Positions 41,276 to 50,950 of a stretch of DNA of 64,000 nt are shown here, in pieces. The stretch's first letter is position 1. The number at the start of each line of letters is the position of its first letter. Both the position numbers and the translations under genes were made by a program. The stretch covers positions 22,189,484 through 22,253,483 of the forward strand of contig CM043968.1 of assembly GCA_014529385.2 (NCBI GenBank), in the 5' to 3' direction. Under the pieces are notes generated by a model. That model worked only from the letters and a program-made list of their open reading frames with translations. It searched no databases and was not told the origin of the DNA. This stretch comes from Adiantum capillus-veneris. Its lineage: Eukaryota; Streptophyta; Polypodiopsida; Polypodiales; Pteridaceae.

Positions 41276-41398
41276 ACGTTTTCTACCGGTTTTCGTAGGT
41301 CATGAAATTAGATATGTTATTAACATGAAAAAAATAGTGATAATAACAACAATAATTAACATTTAACAAAATGCATCATCGCGTAATTAAAATCCCTG

Positions 41399-42364
41399 CC
41401 CAAGAAAGCTAGGGGGTTGCTTAGGGGGTATACTCACCCACACACACTCACAAACACTCTCATTGTGTGCTATGCAAGTGCAAGAGCTCCCTCTCCTTCT
41501 CCAAGCAAGTAGAGGTTGAGAGCCTACACCAACACTCTTGGCTATGGAGTGCAAATCCAACCAAGAGCTATGCTTCAATGCTTAATATTTCCATCTTCTC
41601 CATCTTCATTACTATGCTATTATGTATGCTAAGCAAGAAGAGTGATGATAAGTGAGGAATTATTTCTTTCTCCTATGGAATAATTCTTCTTCCTCTTCCC
41701 TATCCTCATTCCCTGCTAGCTCTCTCCACCTTCGAAGGTGTTTGAGGTCTTGGGACTGAGGCTTGGGATAGTTAATGCTTTCTACAAAGTGCATGTTATG
41801 CTTATTGCAAGAAGGCTAATGGTTTATTGCAAGTAGATTAGTTACTTAATGCAAGTAGATTAATTGTATTGCAAGGTAGATTAATTGTTTCTTTAGGAAC
41901 AAGCTGATGCATAAAAGTATACATCTTCATGCACTCAAATGATTTAGGGAACACAAAGACTAATGATGTTCACAAGTTCTTGATTGTTTTCAAGCTAAGA
42001 TTGATTGTTGATATTATGTAAAAGCTTGGTGTATGAAGCTTCCATCTCCATATTGTCAAAGAGGTCTCAAGGAACACAAAGATTGTATTGTACCAAGTCT
42101 CTCTTAATGAGAGAATCTATAATACAAATGCCTTTTGGAGGGGGGACCGACTGCACATAAATCCGGTCCTCAATTGTTGTCATATTCCCTAAACTCTCTC
42201 TCTCTCTCTCTCTCTGTGGAAAAAGTATTGCTCATGCCTAGTTAATTAAGTGTTATGATTAAGTTGCTACTACCAATTAAGTTCACCCTCTATGCTCTCA
42301 AAGTTGCTCACTCTAATTCTCTTAATTCTGCTATTCGCTAAATTCATAGGCCATTTCCATTACA
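41399..42364 (+). repeat. Element 3 5' LTR, second part
   Basis: Aligns with 47949-48905, including a short (CT)n and the end CCATTTCCATTACA. A 62-codon frame here is a shadow also present in the other LTR. Confidence 0.9.
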
Positions 42365-42365
42365 T

Positions 42366-42377
42366 TGGTATCAGAGC
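42366..42377 (+). other. Element 3 primer binding site (initiator tRNA-Met)
   Basis: TGGTATCAGAGC one base after the LTR end; the common plant retrotransposon primer site. Confidence 0.92.
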
Positions 42378-42778
42378 ATTTGGTTTCTCTTTTCTTGCTT
42401 AAGAAGAGAGGTCCTTAAGTAGCGTATAAATGGTTGATGTTGTTAATTATATTAGGGTAAGTGGAACTGGGATCTATTATCGGTTTTGTTGAGCCCACTA
42501 TGTGGGGGATGGTGCACACCTCGGGAGCTTTGGACTTAATAATGGAGTCTTTTTAGACTTGCCTACGGCTTTACCATTATTGAGCCATAAGAAGTCCGAA
42601 AGGAGCTAACCCTTGGCAACTCTGCTATGTTAGACCTACTCCTCTACTCTCTATAATTAACCACTTCGAGCCGTGGGTGTAGATACTTAAGAGCCGATTT
42701 TCAAAGGCTAAGAGGAGTGGCAACTAAGGTTTTGAATTGCCAAAGCATACACTAAGTACATACACAAATTTTGTTAAC

Positions 42779-44222
42779 ATGGCTGACAATAATCAAGAGA
42801 GTAGAATGAACATTGATAACTTTGATTTTGCACATGAAGGTGCTAATGATGATGCTCCCATGTTTATCAATTGTCTTGTTTCTAAGCTGCAACAAGCTAT
42901 GGGAAACCCAACCCTACAAGGTGAAGTTTTCCAGCAACTTCATAGTTATGGGATTCTCCAAACTCCCCCAAAAGAGAGAGTACCTGAGAAGTCTCTTTGA
43001 GAGATTTCCAAGAGAGGGCTCTCTACGGTGAGAGAAGAGGAGAACCCAAACGAAGCGCTTAAACGTTTACTAGCAGGCTTACCTCCATCCAAGAAGGGAG
43101 GCAAAGTGTCTACTATAGAGCCTTCACCAAGGGAAGGAGAAATAAGTGAGTCTCCCAATACTTCCAAAGATGTGGCTCCAAGAAGATGGCAGCTTCAACG
43201 ATCTCCAACTCCCCCCAAGAGGGAAAGATTGCCACAAAGTCCTCCTCCTTGTTATCACAAAAAGGAAGAGAGGTACCAAAAGAAGGAAAAGGAGAGAAAG
43301 AGGTCACCCTCTTCTCCATCTTCATCACCTTCCTCATATTCCAATGAAGGTAGCGGCTCTTCTCTCAAAGAGCCCAAAAGGAAAGGCCATCCCAAGTCCT
43401 ATCCGGTATCGAGAAGGTCCAAGAAGCTGAAGAAGTTCAAGGAGGGAGGAAAGGACACCACTTTCCTTACCTATGATGGCACCTTTGGTGCTACGGACAA
43501 GATCTTGGCCTTCATCCAATAGTTTGATGTGGCCTTTGGTGAGGAGGACTTCATGGAGTCCTCTTAATTGCGTCAGGTATCTATGCATTTCTAGAGCTCC
43601 GCTCGTCAATGGTGGGCTAGCCTACGAGCCCAAAGAAAAGCTCCAAGGACATGGAAGGCTTTAAGAGCCTCCATCATGAAACAATTTTTGGCAAGCAACA
43701 CTAAAGACAATGTACTCAGAGAATGGAAAAGCTTGAAACTCTCTCCCCACGAGTCTATCCAGAAGTATGTAGACAAGTTTTGGGATTTACATCTCAAGGC
43801 TACTGTCTTTCAAAAGATAGACTTTGCTGAGCAAAAGCAACAATTCTGTGCGGGTCTTTCTCAAGAGATGGCTGAGTATATTAACTCACAAAGGCCTAAT
43901 ACCATATCGGTGGTCATACACCATACTATGGTTGCCTCTCAAAATGAATTTCCAACAAGGGGTTAAGAGAAACTCTAAGCCCATGGAAGTGAAGGATCAA
44001 AATGAGCCTAGATGGAGTAATAATGCTCAAACTTCCTCCAAAGGCAACTCTAGCAACACCGATAACAAAGCTAAGGAGAAAGGAGTCTATAAAGGTAAGA
44101 ATAGACTCTCTCCAATAGAGCTAGAGTGTTATCGTAAGGATAACAAATGCTACAAGTGTGGACAGCAAGGGCATGTCTATCGTGCTTGTCCCCAAAGAAA
44201 TGCACGCAACGAGCTGCCTTGA
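42779..44222 (+). pseudogene. Element 3 gag (broken)
   Basis: Starts MADNNQESRMN. The frame stays the same to 43966 but is cut by a TGA (42998), a TAG after LAFIQ (43520), a TAA (43565) and a TAG in SMHF-x-SSARQWW (43592); at both TAG sites Gln is the expected residue. The gag core is visible as ARQWWASLRAQ, MKQFLASNTK and LSPHESIQKYVDKFWDL. A frameshift near 43955 leads to the tail with a canonical zinc knuckle CYKCGQQGHVYRACP. A Ser/Pro/Lys-rich region precedes the core. Confidence 0.8.
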
Positions 44223-44727
44223 GTTTCTATGCTGGAAACTCCCATAGAGGATGCTCATAACAAAAGGCTTTTGTTTTTCCTATGCTAGGAGATATGTACA
44301 TACATGTTTATGAGTTGGGTAGCATCCTATCCCTTGTAAATATGCATTCTTTTCACAAGTTAATGAAAATCTATATTTTCATATACATTATTTTTGTTAA
44401 AAAGTCTGTAAATGAATTTAATGTTTCAACGAGTAACAATAAAAAAGACGGTAATCAAGAGGAATTAGAATTTTCTACATTCCTAAATGGATTCCAAAGT
44501 GTTTTTATTGATGATACCCCCGTGAGCTATCTCCACAATGAGGGGACAATGATTATGCAATGGAGCTTTTACCACGAAGCTCACTGCCTAATAAGCCTCC
44601 TTATTGAGCTGTATAAGCTCCACAAGAGGAGTTCAAAAGGCAATAGCATGAACTGGTAAGTTTCGAGAGAGATTAGGCTTTCTTCTAACCAAAAGAAAAG
44701 TGAAATTTTCAAGAGATTCAATAATTA
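44223..44727 (+). other. Element 3 interior, junction after a deletion
   Basis: No recognisable protease or RT palm. A 125-codon frame (44282-44659) is AT-rich and has no domain. The zinc knuckle at 44.2 kb is followed within about 500 bp by the end of RT, so most of pol has been lost or scrambled. Confidence 0.5.
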
Positions 44728-45489
44728 GGTCACATTATCTCTAAAGGTGGTATTTGTATGGATCCACAAAAGGTAGAGGTAATAAAAAAATGGCCTAATC
44801 CAAGGAGTCTACATGAGTTGTGAAGCTCTAAAGGTACGAGTGCATACTAGAGATGCTTCATAGGAAAAATTCATGCTTATAGCAGGTCCAATACATGACT
44901 TAACAAAAAAACAACGTTAAGTATACATGGACTGGAAAGAGAGAAAAATACTTTTGAAAAGTTCAAAGAGAAACTTATCTCTCAACTTATGCTTACACTA
45001 CGGGATCTTTCAAAGCTATTTGAGGTCCAATGTAATGCCTGGATGATTTCCTTCGAGAAAAACTTTACTTCAAAAAGGGAATACCATAGAATACAAGATT
45101 CAAAGACTCAAATCCAATGAGCGAATGTTGGACATATACAAAAGGAACTACGAGCTGATTTACATGCCGTTGACACATGGAAGTACCTCTTGCGGACTCC
45201 ATCCATGATACAAACCAAGCTCTCTGACAATCAAATGAGGTGGGAAAATTTCCTTTTGCAATTTAAATTTTACATTGCTCACATTGCTGGCAAGCACAAT
45301 CATGTAGCCGATGCACTTTTCCGATGGCCAAGGGTAGATAGGGTATCAATAGCAACTTACAATGAGCTATGTTTTATGATAGTTAAATATGCTTCTAACC
45401 CAGGCTTTAGGGATATGATAGTAGCCTTTACAAATGGAAGAAAAAGAACCATTTACGTAAGAGGATGTTTATCTTCCATACCTCAATAG
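44728..45489 (+). pseudogene. Element 3 RT end and RNase H remnant
   Basis: GHIISKGGICMDPQKVEVI and KKWPNPRSLHEL are the end of a gypsy RT. Then fragments of RNase H: KYFEKFKEKLISQL, and at 45190-45340 MIQTKLSDNQMRWENFLLQF and IAHIAGKHNHVADALFRWP. Several frame changes. Confidence 0.7.
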
Positions 45490-46940
45490 GCTATATCTTC
45501 CTCACTTCCCATGCTCCTCCCATATGCGGGGCAAAGAGGAATTCGAATTTACTCTGCTAGGAGTAAAAGCATACTTGTATTGGGTTACCAAGAAATGAGA
45601 ACATACAAGAGTATGTTTCAAAATGTATGGTATACCAAAAGATGAAGGATGATAGAAGGACCATGGCTTGCCAACATCTAATTGTGTCGGATAGAAATCC
45701 TACCATGACCACTAATTTCTGATAGAGTCTCTATCAGAACTAGAGTAACCCTTTTATGTCGGCCTACTATTCCAACGGATGGCCAAAAGGAAAATCACAA
45801 AACTAATGATCCTTGATCTACTAAAAGCTTGTGATTCGAAGTAGATCAATGCTCAAAATGGGAGAAGTACTTACCCTAACAACAGTATGTCTCTAATAAC
45901 ATGAACATACTTCTAAGGGGGAAGTACCTTTCAAGGCTAAAGACGGAAGATCCAAAATTCCCTTGTAGCTTAAGTTACCTAGGAAGATCTTCATTGCAAA
46001 GGAGTATAGCCAAGATCAAAACGAATCTTTTTAGAAGATTAAACATGCTATATACATCTATTAGCTAGGCAAAAGAGGCTACTGCCATTAGGCACAAAAG
46101 AGCCTTATCTTTAAAGAAAAAGAAAAAAAATTGGGTCTTACTAAACTTCCCCAAGGCTCATCTAAGGAAAATTACACACAAGAATCCCACGAGCCATTAA
46201 AGGTATTATGCTAGGTCAGCACAAAGATACTATGGGCCCTTCAAAATTTTCAAGCCCATCCATCAGATGGCTTATCAATTAAAGTTGCCCAACTACTGGC
46301 TCATATATATCATTTTCATGAGAGCCTGTTCGAGCCTTATTAAGGAGAGCCACCAATAGAGGCTATAAATGAAGACCCACAAGAGATCAAGGATGAAGCA
46401 AACAAGCTCCAACCCAAGTTCATCCTTCGACAGGAACACAAGGTATTAAGAAATGGTAAGATTACTGACAGTATCTTATTTAAGTTAAGAATTATCCTTT
46501 CAAAGATGCTAATTGCATGCAAAGAAAATAGCTTAAGGATAATATGAACCTTGCTAATGATGCTTACAATGACACAAAAGAGTAAGCAAATGTAAAAGAA
46601 ATAAAATTTAAATAATCAATGTTTTTGTCTTAAATAAGACTCTCTTTTTATGTTTTGTGCACAAATTTTAAGAAGTATGCATACTTAGGATCATGTTTGT
46701 GGTGACTACGTCTCCCAAACACCAAGTAGAACTTGTCACTCTACTTTGGAAGTATGATATGGACTAAAAAGAGAAGACATGCTTGTGGCAGACAATGTCT
46801 CTCAAGCACCAAGTGGATTAGTCATCCACTCTGGAATGATGTCGTAGGGTAAAAATGGATCCTCTACCCACTAAGACCAATCGACTAATGGGTGAGACTT
46901 TACCATATCTACCTCATAGTCGAGGACGACTATGATGTCA
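45490..46940 (+). other. Element 3 interior, decayed integrase region
   Basis: No frame long enough to call. By position integrase should be here; only scattered similarity remains and I could not identify the catalytic residues. Confidence 0.4.
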
Positions 46941-46952
46941 AGAGAGAGGTGA
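46941..46952 (+). other. Element 3 polypurine tract
   Basis: AGAGAGAGGTGA directly before the 3' LTR. Confidence 0.75.
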
Positions 46953-48905
46953 TGTCATAAAAACTAATATCTAACTAACCCAAATGATTTTCTCATATTA
47001 AACTGATCACTTAATGTGGGAGAATAAACGGGAACAAGGGTTAAGATATTGAGATGTGCTTATAGATCTATCTCAACACAAGGCCAATAAAAAAAGGGGC
47101 CCAAATGAGAGATAGTCTATTAAAGAGCAAGGCTAACCAATGGATCATAAGACCTTAGGGTTAACTTGATTGAAGACCTCCAATAATTTGTCTAAAATTC
47201 CTTTGACCTTAGGTAAGCTAGGGCTGAGCTTGAGGCGCGGGAACCCGACCCAGCTCGAGGTGCTTGTCCTGCTTTTCATGCTTAATGACTAAGGTGCTTG
47301 AGGTGCTTGAGATGCTTAATTAATGATTGAGATGCTTGAGGTGCTTGTCCTGCTTTTCATGCTTAATGACTAAGGTGCTTGTCCTGCTTTTCATGCTTAA
47401 TGACTAAGGTGCTTGAGGTGCTTGAGATGCTTAATTAATGATTGAGATGCTTGAGGTGCTTGACATGCTTGAAATGCTAGGGTTGCACTTGAGGTGAGAA
47501 CCCAACCCAACCTTAAAATGCTTAAGAGCCAAGCTTGTGGTGGGAACTGGGCCTATGCATGAGGGGCTTGAGGTGTCAAAAAGTCAAATATTCAATCCCT
47601 ACAAGGAGGGGGCGAGCCCTACCTGAGGGGGGAAGAGAGAGAACACCCACACACTCACACAAGGCATGCATGGTACAAAGAAAGCAAAAGGGACACTTGT
47701 CAAGTTCCTCCTCATGTTGCCTTCATGATGTGCCTGAAGCCTATTGGTTGGCCACCCAAGGGGTTCAATGATAATTTAGGGGGTTTAATTAATTGATTTT
47801 GCATTTATCAAGTCCTCTCTCTCAAAGGGAAAAGGGGAACACTTGTCCTAAGGCTACCCTTGCTGCTTGTAATGCCTCCTGCTTATGATTGGCTAGGTCT
47901 GGAGGGGTCCAATGAGCTTCAAGCATGAGCTACAAGGGGGGGTCGACCCAAGAAATCTAGGGGGTTTCTTACGGGGTATACTCACCCACACACACTCACA
48001 GACACTCTCATTGTGTGCTATGCAAAGTGCAAGAGCTCCCTCTCCTTCTCCAAGCAAGTAGAGGTTGAGAGCCTACACCAACACTCTTGGCTATGGAGTG
48101 CAAATCCAACCAAGAGCTATGCTTCAATGCTTAATCTTTCCATCTTCTCCATCTTCATTACTATGCTATTATGTATGCTAAGCAAGAAGAGTGATGATAA
48201 GTGAGAAATTATTTCTTTCTCCTATGGAATACTTCTTCTTCCTCTTCCCTACCTTCATTCCCTACTAGCTCTCTCCACCTTCGAAGGTGTTTGAGGTCTT
48301 GGGACTGAGGCTTGGGATAGTTAATGCTTTCTACAAAGTGCATGTTATGCTTATTGCAAGAAGGCTAATGGTTTATTGCAAGTAGATTAGTTACTTAATG
48401 CAAGTAGATTAATTGTATTGCAAGGTAGATTAATTGTTGCTTTAGGAACAAGTTGATGCATAAAAGTATACATCTTCATGCACTCAAATGATTTAGGGAA
48501 CACAAAGACTAATGATGTTCACAAGTTCTTGATTGTTTTCAAGCTAAGATTGATTGTTGATATTATGTAAAAGCTTGGTGTATGAAGCTTCCATCTCCAT
48601 ACTATCAAAGAGGTCTCAAGGAACACAAAGATTGTATTGTACCAAGTCTCTCTTAATGAGAGAATCTATAATACAAATGCCTTTTGGAGGGGGAACCGGT
48701 TGCACATAAATCCGGTCCTCAATTGTTGTCATATTCCCTAAACTCTCTCTCTCTCTCTGGAAAAAGTATTGCTCATGCCTAGTTAATTAAGTGTTATGAT
48801 TAAGTTGCTACTACCAATTAATTTCACCTTCTATGCTCTCAAAGTTGCTCACTCTAATTCTCTTAATTCCGCTATTCGCTAAATTCATAGGCCATTTCCA
48901 TTACA
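46953..48905 (+). repeat. Element 3 3' LTR
   Basis: 1953 bp. It carries an extra block of about 110 bp (about 47330-47440) from expansion of the GCTTGAGGTGCTT / CATGCTTAATGACTAAGG minisatellite relative to the 5' LTR. Confidence 0.93.
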
Positions 48906-48910
48906 TTCCT
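48906..48910. repeat. target-site duplication of element 3 (right)
   Basis: TTCCT. Confidence 0.92.
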
Positions 48911-49795
48911 CCCAGAAGATCTCACCGTTGTTTCCTACATGGCTTGTCCAATTGTTGATCGAATGCCCTGTGTTGGGATGTTATTTAGTGTCTTGTCCCC
49001 AGTAACATAGGTAACCTTCTTTATCCTTTCCTTTTTGTTCAATAAGTGGGTTAAGGGAAGATTATTTAGACTAATTGCTTAAAACCCTCAGTAGGCATAA
49101 AGCAAGGTAGCGTGTGTTTGCATTACCCATTCACAAAGCGTGTCAATGATTAACTATCGCTAGGTAGCCAACCTCGGAAGGAACTTCGATTCGTTAAGAT
49201 TTGCCCTCATCTCAATACCAAAAGCAGGCTTGCTTTATGCTGTTAAGTTGCGTAGAGTTTTTAGTTTACGCATAAAGTTATTCAAACTTTAACCTCCTTG
49301 CCACACATGCTTTGGTCCCTGTTTTTGTTACCGAGCAAGAGTAAGTGCAACGCCTTTATACAATACATAATCGAGCTTGTACAATGTTTTCATGCAGGAA
49401 TTAGACCGGTCGCCCTCTCGATTAGCGTCATCAACGGTGTAGTCAACCGGGAAGTAATGGTGGATGTCATTAAACTTTAAAAGAAAATACATGAATAAAT
49501 GTCCTTTTAGGGAAATGATGAATAATACACCTACCGAGACGAAGGTCAACTTTGCGATTTCTTCCTTCAGTTTTCCTTTTTTTCCCTTGGTTTTCTCTCT
49601 CTTCTTTAGTTTTTTTGTTTTCTTCTTTAGAAAAAATCCTGGGAAAAATTGAATAGAAAAGATATCTAGAATCTACATCCTATAACAACGATTTTCCATA
49701 ACAGTGGATGGAGTCGAGAGTTACTACGTCTAGCTGTAAAAAAAGCCGTGTAAAGAACTTTCATTTACCAACACAGACTAAATCAGGTGCTCTTC
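48911..49795. other. NUMT segment, no gene recognised
   Basis: Continues the intron interrupted at 34206. Open frames of 60-73 codons have no domain. Confidence 0.4.
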
Positions 49796-49829
49796 GAACC
49801 GTGCAAGATGGTTGCCCATCACACAGCTT
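49796..49829 (-). other. group II intron domain V, lightly decayed
   Basis: Minus-strand 34-nt hairpin beginning AAGCTGTGTG, GCAA tetraloop, ending TTGCACGGTTC. Compared with 1862-1895 it has a G-to-A and a C-to-T in the 5' strand and a T-to-C in the loop; all are transitions. The AGC triad is kept. Confidence 0.8.
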
Positions 49830-50950
49830 TTTAACCCAAGTTACCTATATTGCATGCAGTAGATCCTGGCTTGGCTCGGGGACTTATAATCCAAGAAGCG
49901 CTTGATTATTTGCAAGCCAAGCCTCTTACGCTATGCACTTGCTTTTCTCTGCTAGCAATGATGCTGCTTGATTCTTACAGTTTTGACACCTTGCCTTTCG
50001 AAAATGTGAAGCTTTTTTACCTATGTGTTTTTGGTTGTGGGTCAGTAAAAAGAAAGAAAAAACACTTCATTCAAAGCCTTCGGCCTTGGCTTACGTTATT
50101 TCATAGAGTTTAAAATGATTCTATCCAAATGAGGTGCCTGCTAATGACTAGCTTCACTTCAATCAGGCGGCTCAGGCATTAAAGTCTTGAGGTTTTTTTT
50201 TCCTTCCCTTGTTTCAATGATGACTTAATCTCTGCTCTGCTGAAGGGCAAACACAAAGCCAATCGGCATGTGTCAAAAAGATTCATAGTTGTTCAGTTTC
50301 ATCCAAATGATATCTCTGTACTGCTTGAGCGTGCAACGTCCCTATTGGGTGGGTGTGTTAATTTAGGCTCCTTTATTTCCATCGCAGGGCTGCGTTTTTT
50401 TCTTGTGGGATCCGCGATAGGTAGGCAGGTACTATGAGCCTTCTGCCCCATGCGTCTGCCCGCAGGTTAGATGTGTGGTTCACCGGTTTTACCGCATACT
50501 CTCACTTGTTGAAGCATAGTGTGATTTAGGCCTAAGCCGCAGGGCTTCCTGAAGGGCTTGAGCCCTCCTTGTCTGGGTACATGCTCCAATGATTAGCGCA
50601 TGTACATAGAAGGCATGGTGTTGCTTTTCTTTTTGAAAAGCTAGGCTTGGTATCCCTCCCGCACCTCATGTTTGTGGTATTTACACTCAACTGTGCTTCA
50701 GAGACACGGTCGAAGCCTAAGGATTGGTTAGGCTTAGTGTGCTCTTTTTACGACATGCTTTGGTTTTCTCTTTTTATTTCTTGAGGTGCGTGCTTTCCGT
50801 TGTTTCTTGCGGTTTCCTAGCGTTGGAATAAGTTGTGTCTGTTTTGTTGTGGACATCTGCAATGCCTCGACCGACATGCAACAGGCAGTTCATTCAGTGA
50901 CTCCGCGATCGCCCTCACTAAACCGACTTGAATCTGAATGGTAGTTTGGA
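49830..50950 (-). other. group II intron remnant, body
   Basis: GGTAGGCAGGTACTATGAG near 50421 and the AGTGACTCCGCGATCGCCCT block near 50898 match the copy at 22.0-22.5 kb in order and spacing. Non-coding; no maturase motif seen. Confidence 0.6.

Larger units (their letters stand above)
35089..41398. mobile_element. hAT-family DNA transposon carrying kinase-like and RING-H2 genes
   Basis: Inserted in the 5' LTR of element 3. Inverted ends CAGGGATTT (35096) and AAATCCCTG (ending 41398). CCCAAGA flanks both sides (35082-35088 and 41399-41405), as expected of most of a hAT 8-bp duplication, but on the left about seven bases lie between duplication and inverted repeat. Subterminal CCCGCCGGGC-type repeats occur at both ends. 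The minus strand holds a broken hAT transposase (BED zinc finger, DUF659, hATC dimerisation). The plus strand holds a kinase-like and a RING-H2 gene. Both gene sets start from TATA boxes beside the ends and converge near 37.7-37.96 kb. Confidence 0.85.
34207..48905 (+). mobile_element. Element 3: decayed Ty3/gypsy retrotransposon, plus strand
   Basis: Termini TGTCATAAAA...TTACA, TSD TTCCT. The 5' LTR is 34207-42364 but is interrupted by the hAT transposon; the 3' LTR is 46953-48905. Primer site TGGTATCAGAGC (initiator tRNA-Met) at 42366, purine tract before 46953. Interior: gag with several nonsense changes, then a jump to the end of RT and RNase H; protease and most of RT are missing. Gypsy order is inferred from the GHIISKGG and RNase H ends. 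Without the hAT insertion it would be about 8.4 kb. Confidence 0.92.

Noticed and set aside
41467-48204. Paired 62-63-codon frames in the element 3 LTRs as a conserved gene
   Set aside because: Similarity is due to LTR identity; no start context or domain.
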